Below, one piece after another: positions 8,631 through 19,261 of a stretch of 64,000 nucleotides of DNA. Every line of letters begins with the position of its first letter. The first letter of the stretch is position 1. The position numbers and the translations under genes are program-made. Source of the DNA: Tribonema minus (lineage: Eukaryota > Sar > Xanthophyceae > Tribonematales > Tribonemataceae). The stretch lies in the NCBI GenBank assembly GCA_017506865.1, contig JAFCMP010000013.1, positions 186,001 to 250,000 on the forward strand. Direction: 5' to 3'. Below the pieces are notes generated by a model. That model was not told where the DNA came from. It was given only the letters and a program-made list of their open reading frames with translations, and did not search any database.

Positions 8631-10594
8631 TTACTGCGCTGGCGGCGCGTCTGGCGCGGGCACGGTGCTCATGTAAACTTCAAAGTTGAACTCCGCGGGC
8701 GCGTGGTTGAACGCGCGCACCATACCATACAGCTCCTCGCTGCCAATGTAGTACCTCTGCATCAGGTCCAGAACCCTAACCCCCTCTGCGCGCGACAGCT
8801 GAGCCGTGACGTCCGCGCGCACGAGACCCACCCCCTTGCTCTCCGCCAAGTCCGAAAACAGGCTGACGCTCATGTACGGTTGAGCGCCGCTGGGGTTCGT
8901 CCGATAGTCGTCGAGGAATGTGAGCAAAAAGTGCGAGCCCTGGAACTGGCAGAGCAGCATGAAGTAGCCCCCGTCGGCGCCGCGGTGCACGGGGAAGATG
9001 AACATGGGGCTCTCTTTCGCGCGCTTCAGAAGCTCCTGCAGCAGACGAGGTGCATTGTGGGATTCATGAGGCGCGTTCAGTTGGAACCGTTTGGATATGG
9101 ACAAGACTTCAAGTGCGGTTGGTGGACAATGTTAGGCAGCACCTTGTTGACCTTCCAGGGCTATGTAGCTCATGGTGCAGGTGCATTTTGTGGACAAGAA
9201 CAGGTAGCCCCTTGACCTTTCAGGACTAGGTAGCATATCGTCCATGAGGCACATTTGGTTGATACCAGTTTGAAACGTGCAGGTGTAGATTGCGGACGAG
9301 ATCAGGTAGGTAGCCCCTGGCCTTCCAGGGCTAGCGCCTGACCTCCTGTAAACTGAGTTTATGTGCCGCCCCGGGTGCAATGTAGCTGTACATACCTTGC
9401 GCAACAGGCGCACCTGTAAGTACAGTCTGTCGGGATGGCACAAAGGGGGGCTTGAGGTCACACTTGGCCTTCTACCGTGGGCCTCACCTATCGCATACTG
9501 ACCAAAAGGCTGCTGCATGCACCGAATGCAGGGGTTTGAGGTGCTTCAAAGCTCAGATCCCGAATCAAAGTAGATCACATCGCTCACGGCTGCTGTGGAA
9601 GTGTACTTGAAGTATTCATGAATCTTGACTGCAGGTGAAGGTGAAGTTGGCGCCGCTTGAAGGAGGCAGTGCTCATCAGGGGGTATTCAGTAGGGTGCGC
9701 TGCTGTCACCTGCAGGCCCGCTCCGCTCGCTGCTGTCACCTGCAGGCCCGCTCCGCTGAACATTGCTGTTATGACATACCTACCCACAGCTCTGTTCCGC
9801 TAAGCAATGCCTGCACAATTGAGCTAAGCGTTGCTGCTATGTATGGTATACCTACCTGCAGCGGTGTTCCGCTGAGCGATGCCTGTAACTTGGCTAAGCG
9901 TTGCTGCCTGCAGCTCTGCTGCGCGCTGTGCACTGCTGCTGCTGTGGCATACCTACCTACCTGCACCTCTATTCCGCTGAGCGATGCCTGAAGTCTGGCT
10001 GAGCATTGCTGCAACTCTGATGTGCTGAGCACTTGCTGCTGTGGCATACCTACCTGCAGCTCTGATCTTCTAAGCGATGCATACAACGTGGCTGCGCGCT
10101 GCTGCCGGCAGCTCCCCTGCGCTGAGCGTTGCTGCTCTGGCATACCCTATCTGCAACTCTAATCTGCTGAGCGTTGCCTGCAGAACTTGGCTGAGCGTTG
10201 CTGCCTGCAGCTGTGCGGCGCGCTGAGCACTGCTGCTCTGGCATACCTACCTACCTACAGCTCTATTCAGCTGAGCGATGCAAGTTGCAAGATGGGCTGA
10301 GCGTTGCTGCATGCAATTCTGATGTGATGAGCACTGCCGCTCTGGCATACATACCTGCAGCTCCGCTTCGCTGAGCGTTGCTCCGATTACATACCTACCT
10401 ACAGCTCTGATGCCTGCGACTGAGCGTTGCTGCGTGAAGCTCGCCTCTGGCATACCTGCAGCTCCGCTCCGCTGAGCGTTGCTCCGATGGCGTCCTTGCG
10501 CGCGTCGTGAAACTGCCGCCAGATATCGCTCACGATCGCCGGCTCCTCCTTCTCCAGCAGCGGCAGGTTGGTGATCTCGCTGAGTTTTCGCGGC
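8631..10594 (-). CDS. ATP11: ATP11 / ATPAF1-type mitochondrial F1-ATPase assembly factor, last two exons
   Basis: ATP11 binds the F1 beta subunit in the mitochondrial matrix and prevents its aggregation during F1 assembly. Exons inferred: 10456-10594 and 8631-9035. The first encodes PRKLSEITNLPLLEKE and a DIWRQFHDARKDAIGA block, matching the family's R-K-L-x-x-I / I-W-x-x-(Y/F) opening. The second encodes KESPMFIFPVHR, FLLTFLDDYR, and the end region YYIGSEELYGMVRAFN then FNFEVYMS, matching the conserved ATP11 C terminus. Joining at the acceptor CTGCTGCAG|GAG is phase 0 and gives a gap-free alignment to the family as I recall it. For this reason I prefer it to the in-frame ATG at 9104, which lies in the intron. 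Exons for the N terminus and transit peptide were not found upstream. The donor of exon 10456-10594 is repeated many times in the intron. Confidence 0.85.
9140..9330. repeat. Tandem repeat in the ATP11 intron
   Basis: CCTTCCAGGGCTA or close variants (9150, 9213, 9317) occur with GCAGGTG.A.ATTGTGGAC.AGA spacers, giving three imperfect units of about 70-100 bases. Confidence 0.6.
9700..10455 (-). repeat. Array of ATP11 exon-donor copies
   Basis: On the minus strand the real exon ends with codons for ATLSGAELQ followed by GTATGCC. About nine or ten copies of this junction (forms like AGCGGA.C.GAGCTGCAG then GTAGGTATGCC) fill the intron with variable spacing of ~40-110 bases. Copies are seen near 9715, 9740, 9775, 9850, 9950, 10050, 10140, 10245, 10345 and 10395. 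Many keep a full CAG|GTAGGTATG donor-like sequence. The open frames on both strands here (repeating LQASLSGTELQVG-like peptides) are the decayed exon edge in repeat form. Confidence 0.85.
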
Positions 10595-10953
10595 CTGTGT
10601 TACAAAGGCATCGTCGTTGAACAGCCGTGAGTTTTGTATGTCGCAATCAGGAGGAGGTCAATGAAGCGTATGCGGCTGAACCGTAACCCTAGCCCTAGTT
10701 CTATCGCTAACCCTACCCGAGAGTGATGATCGTTCCTCACAATGACCGAATGCTGCGACATGCAGTGCGCCACATGACTGCCGCGTGAGCGAGTCCGCGC
10801 AGTAACTTCAGCAGTGAAACTTCAACTGCAACAGCGTTTGCAGCGCTCCGGCAGCAGCAGTGGTAGCAGTTGAAGTTTCAGCAGCAAAGTCAGCAGTCAG
10901 CACATGCGGGTGTGACTTCTGCTCTGCCTGCCGCATGCGGCGAGACAAAGTGC

Positions 10954-11507
10954 TGCGGCAGTGCAGCTGTGCCTGTAAAAGTGGACTTGATCTGCCCCAA
11001 GTGCAAAAGGTGGGCACTGTACGCGCATGCATGAGGCGCATACAGGGGCATGTATGTATACACAAATGGTGTCGATTTTGCGATGTTGTACGGTACGGCA
11101 CACCTGGCCTCAGAGGGGCTGAAACTTTTATTCTGCGGAGCTGCAACGACTGCGTGCGTTGATGATGATGCAGGTGATGTGTGTGCGCCCAGCAGCAGGA
11201 CTGTTCACAGGGCTTCCAAGCTGATGCTATGCGGCAGTGCAGCTGTGCCTGTAAAAGTGGACTTGATCTGCCCCAAGTGCAAAAGGTGGGCACTGTACGC
11301 GCATGCATGAGGCGCATACAGGGGCATGTATGTATACAAAAATGGTGTCGATTTTGCGATGTTGTACGGTACGGCACACCTGGCCTCAGAGGGGCTGAAA
11401 CTTTTATTCTGCGGAGCTGCAACGACTGCGTGCGTTGATGATGATGCAGGTGATGTGTGTGCGCCCAGCAGCAGGACTGTTCACAGGGCTTCCAAGCTGA
11501 TGCTATG
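10954..11507. repeat. Near-perfect tandem duplication, 276-bp unit, two copies
   Basis: The copy at 10954-11229 and the copy at 11230-11507 differ by a single base that I could find (C at 11058-11060 region versus A at the matching site near 11335). The unit length is a multiple of three, so frames run through both copies on each strand, including a 272-codon minus-strand frame with the same 92 residues twice. The low divergence indicates a very recent event, or an assembly duplication. Confidence 0.9.
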
Positions 11508-11509
11508 AG

Positions 11510-11689
11510 GTGGACAGGGAAGCGAGGACACTGCTGCAGCAGATACAACGCTTTGAGGTTCACTGTGCAGAGGGGATCGCGGTCAATAGAGTGAATGAAC
11601 AGGAAGTGTATATTGACGCCGCACACAGCACGGCGGCAGTGCCGAGCACTGATGCTGCACTAGCGGCGACATCGTGTGTCATACCATGA
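11510..11689 (+). CDS. Possible terminal exon of an unrecognised gene
   Basis: Frame from GTGGACAGGGAAGCG to a TGA near 11689 encodes VDREARTLLQQIQRFEVHC, then a segment with VNRVNEQEVYIDAAHS and an Ala/Ser-rich end. The composition is protein-like and is preceded by an AG directly at the end of the 276-bp tandem duplication. An upstream exon could lie in the duplicated unit, where a Cys-rich reading of 10901-11008 ends at AAAAG|GTGGGC, but I cannot prove the join. No family recognised. Confidence 0.3.
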   Translation: MDREARTLLQQIQRFEVHCAEGIAVNRVNEQEVYIDAAHSTAAVPSTDAALAATSCVIP

Positions 11690-12587
11690 GAGGCAGCAGC
11701 ACCGTTTTTCTCTGGCAGTGCGAGTGCTGAAGCTTCTGTTTGGACGGCCCTACGGGCCTTCGAGCCTACCTCTCGGGTGCACTACACGATACAGAGCGTC
11801 TCTGCTGCTGCAACACAAGGCTTTGCAAGCGCATGTGTTTGAGCCAGCATGGTCGCTTGTTGTGGAAAAGCTGCCCGGGCTTTCTGACCAACGCTATGTG
11901 CGCCAAATCATTGAGTTCTTGAGAGGTAGTTGCGCACTTCGTTCAACGAAACCTCCACACAGACTTGCGGTGAATTCAGTTCATACTTATTTTTCAAAGT
12001 TTGATCTTGAGAAGTGGCTGAAAATGCCTTCTGTGAACACATGAACACAAAAACCATGTGGGTACTGCTCAGCACTGTACTGCATTCTTGGCTCCGACCA
12101 TATACACTGAGAACTGGCACATGGCTTCGAAGTCATGCAGCGGCGGCAAACCTAACTAAAGTAATTTCCACAATGACGAGACTTCAGAAAACGGTACTTC
12201 AGTGGGCAACCAAAGCTGACGTGCGTTGATTGTCCAATTCGGAAAAGGCTACTCACCCTGGATAGCTGAAGCTGAGGTGCCTGCATTGTTGCCACGGACG
12301 ACGACTGCACGCCGGCACCGCCGCCCAGTTTCCTGCATATGCGCCGCCAGCCTCAAAGAATCCCCAGCTCCGGCTGCGAGTGCTCCGCACCGCCGTCCTC
12401 ACCGCCGCCCTGCATACGCTCATCATCATGCACCACCGATGGGTCCGGACGTGAACTTCAAGCCATCACTTCAACCAATCAAAATAGGGTCACGCTCTGG
12501 CTGAGAGGCCCAATTTGAGAACCTAACGATTGAGCGAGCACCGGTGTCAGCAGGAGAGGCGCATAGTTACAGGCGTATACCTCGAGC

Positions 12588-15500
12588 ATGGTGAGTGCAT
12601 GTGCGGCTCGGCCCGGTTCGTCCGATCTTACGCCTGCCCTCCAAGCCATCGATTCCAGATGAATGCGACCACTTATAGACTTTCTTGCTGACCAGCGCGC
12701 CACCCTGCTGCTGCTGCTCGTTTCGCAGAGGCCGATCCTGCTCAAATCGCACGAGCGCGCTATTACCTGCGTCATCTACAACGCGGACGGCGATCTGGTG
12801 TTCACAGCAGCGAAGGACAATGTGCCCACGGTCTGGCGGGCGGACACAGGAGAGAGGCTGGGCACATATATCGGTCACTCAGGGGCGGTGTGGGAGCTGA
12901 GCTGCCGGTGGGATTCCAAGTACCTGCTGTCGGCATCAGCAGATGCCACAGTGAGGCTTTGGGATGTGCAGACGGGGGAGAGCCTGGTGTCATACCCGCA
13001 CAGAGGACCCGTGAGGAGCGTTTGCTGGGCAGAGGGGGGGCAAAAGTTTGTGTCTGCGAGCCAGCCGTTCATGGACTCGCCGGGGTTCATATCGATCTAC
13101 GATACCCCCAGCGATGTGGACCCGTCACAGTATCAGCAGGTCGCCAGCAGGGAAATATCCATTCCCAACAAAGAAAAGGTGAGCGCACACTTGAGAGCAC
13201 AACACAACGAGTACACAGCGCAACAGGGCGTTACATCAAGCAGAGTTTGTGAACTGAGTAGCTAAACGGCAGTAATCACATGACCGGCGCCGCGCACTCA
13301 CGTTGGCATTGCGGCAACATGAATGCTGGGGCACCAGTGTACTTCCCATCTGGCTTTATTATCGCATCTGCGGTGAGCGAAACCTCTTAGGTCAAGTAGC
13401 CAGGGGACTTCAGGATGACCAGATTCATCCATAACCGCGAGCGACAGAATTCATGTGGCGCACTGTGTGCGGTTTTCGCAGGTATAAGCAGGTATAATTA
13501 GACAATGTAGTCGTGACAGGAAAGCTTGATGTGAAAGGCGCACAAGTTTTCATCGAAGATAGGCATAGACCCTGTGACGGCAACCTTGCAGGGCGGCGTG
13601 TGTGAGCTTGCAGAGGCTGGCAGCATCCGCACTTCGACGCGCCGACCCTGACGTTAACCCTAATTGTGTGCACTGGTCATCATGGCTGCTGAGGTACCCC
13701 AAGTGCACTGGCCCTGAGTGCCGTCGCTACCTCCAGCGCCACTGGCGGCTGTCTCAGCGCAGCAGGCGAGCCGTTGAGAGTAATGCTGCAATGCTTCCCT
13801 GGTCAGCTCACGTTTCTTCATCTGTATCAAGTTAGATGAGCTGCATATCAGCTCTCAAGTCAGTGCTCCCGCACCTGACGCCTGATGTGGTGCAGTCCAA
13901 ATGCAGTTCAAGGAGACTGGTCGCGCTCATACAGTGACTGTACCGCCACTGTACTGCAATGTACTTACAACCATGATCCTAGATGTGTACACACCCACCC
14001 TCTCATGGCAACGCTCAGCCACCTCACACCACTCAGCACGCTCTTGCACACTTTTGCATGCGCTTTTGATGTAGCAAGTAGGAGTTGCGCCAAAGCCTCT
14101 GCTCCCTGGCGTTGAGCTGCCAAGCATTAGGGGTAGGGTTAGGGCTGGGGTTTGCAGCCGCAGGAGCATACTCTGTTGGTGTCAAGGTCTTGATCGCAGA
14201 AGTGGCGCATCTGCCTCCACTGATCTTAGGCCGTCTTTTATGGCAATCAAATTGGGCGATCGAAATCGGGGCCCAAACGCCCCTTTTAAATCCATGCCAG
14301 TTTCAAAGCAAAGTGACCTGGACTTTTGCGTGAAAATGAGGCCAACAGAACGGCCACGCAAATCGGGCACAGACTCTTCGAGACGAACAGGCGCAGAACT
14401 GCTGACGTTTGCATGGCGCAGGCTCAATGCGGCGACGCCCGATCCGTTTTGAATGGGACTTTTGTGCCCCATAAAAGATGGCCTTAGTAATGCAATGACC
14501 GCCTACTGCTGTATGCATTACACAGCAAGTTACACATATACGTGTTGGACAGTCGCTCAAGTGCGATGCTGTTGGCCAAGTCTGTGAGCGGCAGCAGCGG
14601 GCTGGGGAGAGGTCTCAAACAGCTACAATGGATGCCGTGATCCTGCAACAGCTCTCAAATATCTCTCATGAGAAGCACAAACACAACTTCAACATCTCCG
14701 ACGCAGCATACTGTTCTTGCAGTTTGGATATCACTGAGTGTTGGTGCTGTATGTGAAGGGGTGCAGTAGCCTAGCAGGCATGCACTTCAAATATTATTGG
14801 TGGAAGGCATTCAATTGGACGGCTAACCACACCTTGTCACCTAGAGCTCTGCAATCTTTTGATTCGTTTCCATGGAAGTACTGACTCCATGTTAGGGGGC
14901 TAGGGCCAGGGTTTCAGATTACCTGCACTTTCCCCTGAACCCTTGCATTCAGCATTGCTTCGTGATGAATGTGAAGCCAGCAACACCCTTTTGCGTATAG
15001 CAGACACGTGATACCTGATTTAATTGACTTTGCACCATTCAGTCAAAGACTGGCCACCTCTAACCCTAACCCTCCCCCCCCCCCTCCCCCCACCCCGTTG
15101 AGCGCATGGAGGTCCCCTGGTCGGCACTCAACGTCCGCATCCTTGCGGCATTTGACGATCAGTCCGCAGTGGTGGCTATTACTCTGTGCCCTTCCCCTGC
15201 GCCACGACTCATTGTTCTTGTTATGGCTGCCGTACTCACAACCCAGCCCCCCCTCCCCTGCTTCCCTTTTACGCAGTGCACGGAGGTCCTTTGGTCAGCG
15301 CTCAACGATCGCATCCTGGCGTCATTCGAAGACGGCACGATCCGCGTCTTTGACCCCGAGACGGGGGAGCTGCTGAGCACTTCCACGCCGCACTCCAAGC
15401 CCATCTCGCGCATGTACCTCAGCACGGACCGCACACTGCTGCTCACCTGCAGCAAGGACTACACCGCCAAGCTGCTGGACGCGGACACCCTGGAGGTAAC

Positions 15501-18305
15501 ACTTGAAGTTGAATTGCAGGCAGTGTTGAAGTTGGATCACGGATCGCACGCTGCTGCTCACTAGCAGCAAGGACTACACCGTCAAGCTGCTGGACGCGGA
15601 CATGCTGGAGGGAGACTTGAAGTTTATAGGGAGAAGTTGAAATGGGTGTGTGCGTGTGTACATAATCTGGAGTTGGGCGGTTGCAAAGTTACAGCGGTGG
15701 GGGCTCATGGAGTTTATTGTGGTTGTGGGGGGGTGATGTTCAAGCATAGGGGTCTTTGAAGTTGGATTGTGGAGTGTCATGGAAGAGTTGGAGCATGGAG
15801 GGCTGGAGTTGCGCGCAGCACGGACCGAGCAGACTTGTGCGGGGTTTGGAGTGGCATGCAGTACGCGCTGATCAGACCTGGGTGTCTGACCTTGCCTACT
15901 CAAAACCTTCGTGCACCAAAGTCTATTATTTTCATGTTGTGAAGTGCGCCACTGACAGTGTCAATGGTGCCACTGACAGCGAAGCGACAACCGTATTGGT
16001 TGAACCTGACTTCTATCCACAAGCTGCATGTCACCAGCAGCAAGGACTGGTTCGGGAAGCGGCCACATGTCTTGAAGTTCAAATATCGATGTCACTTGCG
16101 GCTGTGATGGTAAGGTGGACGTCAGGGCATGTGTGGGGACGTGCAGTAGAGCGCTTTCTGTTACTTTGTGTTAACTGTGCCGCCGCCCCCTTCTTCGCTC
16201 GAATTGAAGTTACATTTGGCGCTCGGTTGCACCTCCATGTTGACGCTCGGTCGCAACTGCCCAGTCAGGTGCTCAGGTGTGCGCCATGGAGCGGCGGGTG
16301 AGTGCTGGCGCCGCCCGTTTCATGTGCAAGTTGAAGTTTGTGTGACGCACCTTTTTTATGTGACGCACAGCGACGGGTGAACGCCGGCGCCGCCCGTTCC
16401 ATGTGCAAGTTGAAGTTTATGTGACGCACCGCCCCTCACTTACTGCTGGTTCCAGGTGCTCAAGTTGTACCCCACTGAGAGGCCGGTGACCGCTGCCGGT
16501 TCCTTGTTCAACTTGAAGTTTACTCATGCCGCCTTGATATTGGATGTTTCAAAAAGAAGTGTACTGCACACCTCACGTTACGTGCGGCTGTAACTGCTTG
16601 TAACTGTATGCTTTCAGGTGCTCAAGGTTTACCCGACAGAGTGGCCCGTCAACGCCGCCCCCCCCCTTTCCTTGTTCAAATCGAAGTTTATTTGATGCAA
16701 TTGAAGTTTATCTAATGCAAGCTTCACATGTGACGCACCACTGGTTTCAGGTGCTCAAGCTGTACCCTACGGAGCGGGCGGTGAACGCCACGGTGATTCA
16801 GGAGCTGCTGCCGCCCATTGTTGATCCAACTTTGAAGGTCATTTGTATCGGACCTTCACAAAGAAGTGTACTGCACAACTCGACACACAGTAGCAACTGC
16901 CCATTCGTATGCTCTCAGGTACTCAGGTTGTACCCACGGAGCGCCCGGTGAACGCCGCCGTCCGTCAGTGCTTTCTTCAACTTGAGATTTCTCCTGGACG
17001 CCTGGTGGCGCACAAAATCAAGCAACTTCACACCTCACACTCGACGCCTGGCTGTAACTGCCCACTCGTATATGCAGGTGCTGAAGGTATACCCCACGGA
17101 GCGGCCCGTGAACGCGGCGGTGATCCACCCTACCAAGGACCACATCCTGCTGGGCGGCGGGCAGGACGCCATGAGCGTAACCACCACCGGCTCCAGGGTC
17201 GGCAAATTCGAGACGCGCTTCTACCACATGGTGAGTCGGACACACTGAGTACTGCTGCTGATATTACAGACTTCCCCCCCCCTCTTCCATGTACAAGGGC
17301 TTTTCAATGTACAAGGGTGAGTACGACCAGCGTTTGCGCCTTGCTAAGACTTGATGAGCGTCACCAGCACAGGTTTTAGGGCCGTCGAGTTTGAGACGTG
17401 CTTCTACCACATGGTCAGTCAGACACTTTGATCTCTACTTTTAGTTCTTTTACTTGAAGTATGTACTTCTATGTGGGTGCACATGCAACCAGCACTTGCA
17501 CTGGCTGGGTGGTTGAGCATCGCCACTGAGATCAGGGCCAGCTCGAGACGAGCTTCTACCACATGGTGAGTCTGACCCGCTGAGTATTACTACAAAATCA
17601 CTTTTTGATAATGTTTCCCCCTTCACTATATGTTCAAGTGTGGAAGTGCGCGCAGCCAGCACCTGCGCTGGCTGGGTGGTTGAGCAATCACCATTGCTGA
17701 CTCCATGTGAGTCGCGCTTTTACCTCATGGCGAGCCACACACTCTGAGTGTTACTACTAGCTGACACTATAATTAACTTTTTAGAATACACGAGCTTCAC
17801 AGCCATGTACTTTGGAGTCAGTGGGTGAAGTATGTAAGCATATTGGTGTACCACCAGCATTTGGCTAGATTGGTGAAGGAAGGACTTCGGCCGTGTCAAG
17901 GTGCTCCATCAACTCAACCTGACCCTAAACCGACCCCCAACGGCAGCAGAGAACACAAGAAGTATATGGAGGGGAATATTACTCAAAGCAAAGCATCAAG
18001 TACCATGAGTGTACAGCGTACATGACCAAGTAGTGCAACTGAATGACCATGTGACCCCCCCCCCCCCCCCCCTCCCACCGCAGATCTACGAAGAGGAGTT
18101 CGGCCGCGTCAAGGGGCACTTCGGCCCCATCAACGCCCTCGCCATCAACCCCGACGGCCTCTCCTACTGCAGCGGCGCGGAGGACGGCTACATCCGCCTG
18201 CACCACTTTGACCGCGAATACGTAGACAAGCAAGACGAGGTTCCCGATGAGCTGGAGGAGCTCGACGAGACGGAAGCCGACCAAAAGCCCGACTTGGAGG
18301 AATGA
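12588..18305 (+). CDS. EIF3I: Translation initiation factor eIF3 subunit I (WD40), complete, 5 exons, 348 aa
   Basis: eIF3i is a seven-blade WD40 propeller in the eIF3 complex and works in 43S pre-initiation complex assembly. CDS exons inferred: 12588-12590 (ATG only), 12729-13178, 15277-15495, 17078-17230 and 18084-18305. Every intron is phase 0 with GT-AG ends. The protein starts [14 protein letters not shown], as in the family (MRPILLKGHER). It continues through [80 protein letters not shown] and [15 protein letters not shown], all close to the metazoan and fungal protein. It ends in an acidic tail after [10 protein letters not shown]. Length is slightly above the usual ~325-347. The start codon is the last three bases of exon 1, so the in-frame ATG at 12663 belongs to intron 1 and is rejected. 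Introns 2-4 carry a MITE and many copies of exon edges. Confidence 0.95.
14229..14483. mobile_element. Tourist-like (PIF/Harbinger-type) MITE, 255 bp, in eIF3i intron 2
   Basis: The left end GGCCGTCTTTTATGGC and right end GCCCCATAAAAGATGGCC are inverted repeats (about 15 of 16-18 positions pair). Both ends are flanked by TTA (14226-14228 and 14484-14486). A TTA/TAA target duplication with termini starting GG(G/C)C is the hallmark of PIF/Harbinger elements and their Tourist MITEs. No transposase is encoded. Frames running through the element on both strands have no known domain. Confidence 0.7.
14795..14882 (+). repeat. Dispersed repeat, copy 1
   Basis: It shares the core TTGTCACCTAGAGCTCT with a preceding GG(A/C)GGCA.T.. 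block and a following GATTCG.TTCCAT with copies at 46856-47040 and 61885-61982. Located in eIF3i intron 2. Confidence 0.7.
15100..15175 (+). repeat. Upstream partial copy of eIF3i exon 3
   Basis: GGAGGTCC..TGGTC.GC.CTCAACG and CGCATCCT.GCG.CATT match the real exon at 15281-15330. The copy then leaves the frame. It is an acceptor-side half-exon without a clear AG acceptor. Confidence 0.8.
15535..15615 (+). repeat. Downstream partial copy of eIF3i exon 3
   Basis: It matches the real exon end at 15425-15497 (ACGG.CGCACGCTGCTGCTCAC, AGCAAGGACTACACCG, TGCTGGACGCGGACA, ending CTGGAGGG). The intervening sequence has a stop (TCACTAGC). A weaker third relic, CACCAGCAGCAAGGACTGG, lies near 16030. Confidence 0.85.
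16254..17077 (+). repeat. Six acceptor-side copies of eIF3i exon 4
   Basis: The real exon start at 17074 (CAG|GTGCTGAAGGTATACCC.ACGGAGCG.CC.GTGAACGC) is preceded by copies near 16264, 16370, 16455, 16618, 16749 and 16918. Several start with CAGGTGCTCAAG and code for [15 protein letters not shown] peptides. The copy at 16749 extends to GTGATTCAGGAGCTG, the longest match. Spacers are rich in AAGTTGAAGTTTA. The copies have intact acceptor-like CAG but no matching donor. Confidence 0.9.
17375..17770 (+). repeat. Three donor-side copies of eIF3i exon 4
   Basis: The real junction at 17210-17245 (TTCGAGACGCGCTTCTACCA.ATG|GTGAGTC.GACAC) recurs near 17385, 17540 and 17705. These keep GAGACG.GCTTCTACCACATGG or GTCGCGCTTTTACCTCATGG followed by GTCAGT, GTGAGT and GCGAGC respectively. 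Spacing is about 155-175 bases. One copy therefore keeps a consensus donor. Confidence 0.9.
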
Positions 18306-19261
18306 GTAGGGGAGACTTGGGGGGGGTTGGGGGGGGTTGCTGCCCCATGGTTGGTGGTCGTATGCATTCTTAGCGAGGTGGGGGTTTGGGGGGGGGGGGG
18401 GGGGGGGGCAGTGTTTGATGGCAGCAGCGCGTGAGGGAAGTTCATGCCTCAGATGCACTGCAGTGCGTCGGCAGCCCGTGCATGCCAGGCTGATGCTTAC
18501 ATAACACATTGCACCTACACATACCCCGTGCCACACAGTGCTGCGTGGCCACTGCTCCTGCTCTCCGTGCTTCGCTTGAAGTCGCAGCTGCATATATGTA
18601 TGACAGTCATCAGTAGCATGCAATCTTCACTCTGGTGGCTTCAACCCATGCCTCAAAAATGCACGCCAATTGCAACTCATGTGACCCAGTGTTGGCTGAT
18701 TTCAAATCAGGGCGCGCATGATTCTTTGTACAAAGCACGTGTGCTCTGTGTGCCCTGCAAAATTTGAGCATCACCATACACACCACCGATGAAATAGGAA
18801 TATACTCAAAGTATACCACAAACACGTGCACAGGGTGAACAGCCATCAACTTACATGTCAACCACTGCAGCAGCAACAGGAAGCAGATGATTGACCACAG
18901 CAAAAAACAGAGCGTGTGCCGATGCAGTACACCTTGCGTTGGATGTGGTGGGCACTGTCATTATCGATACTCACAGACGACTCTACATGTATGCTCCGCT
19001 CTGTACAGCAAACGCGCCATGTGTTCTCTTCGGTGCACACCAACACGCACCGTGCTTACTGCACAACTACCAACACTACTATCCACACATTTCAAGAGCG
19101 AGACAGGGGGATGCAGGGGGGGCCTCGAAACTTGGACACACACAAGCCCCCCCCCCCCCCCCCCTTGGAGCTAGCTACGCAACGCTGTGCTCTCTCTTAC
19201 CCCCTTGGGGAAACCGAGAAAAAGGTCACACACGTTGCTTGTTTTTTGTGATTGTGGTAGT
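18306..19261. other. Gap between convergent genes, no supported gene
   Basis: Lies between the 3' ends of eIF3i (+) and the next gene (-). Contains a G-run at 18390-18410 and a C-run near 19147-19163. No conserved frame seen. Confidence 0.5.

Noticed and set aside
9036..9104. ATP11 start at the in-frame ATG 9104
   Set aside because: The preceding exon at 10456-10594 joins in frame at CTGCAG|GAG and gives the conserved sequence; 9036-9104 is intron.
9700..10455. CRISPR-like array
   Set aside because: Repeats are variable in spacing and derive from the ATP11 exon edge; the genome is eukaryotic.
10808..11626. 272-codon minus-strand frame over the tandem duplication
   Set aside because: Low-complexity His/Cys composition, both strands open, no domain; probably chance openness doubled by the duplication.
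12663..12728. ATG at 12663 as the eIF3i start
   Set aside because: It adds residues absent from the family. The AG at 12727-12728 and the ATG|GTGAGT at 12588-12593 give an exact MRPILLK start.
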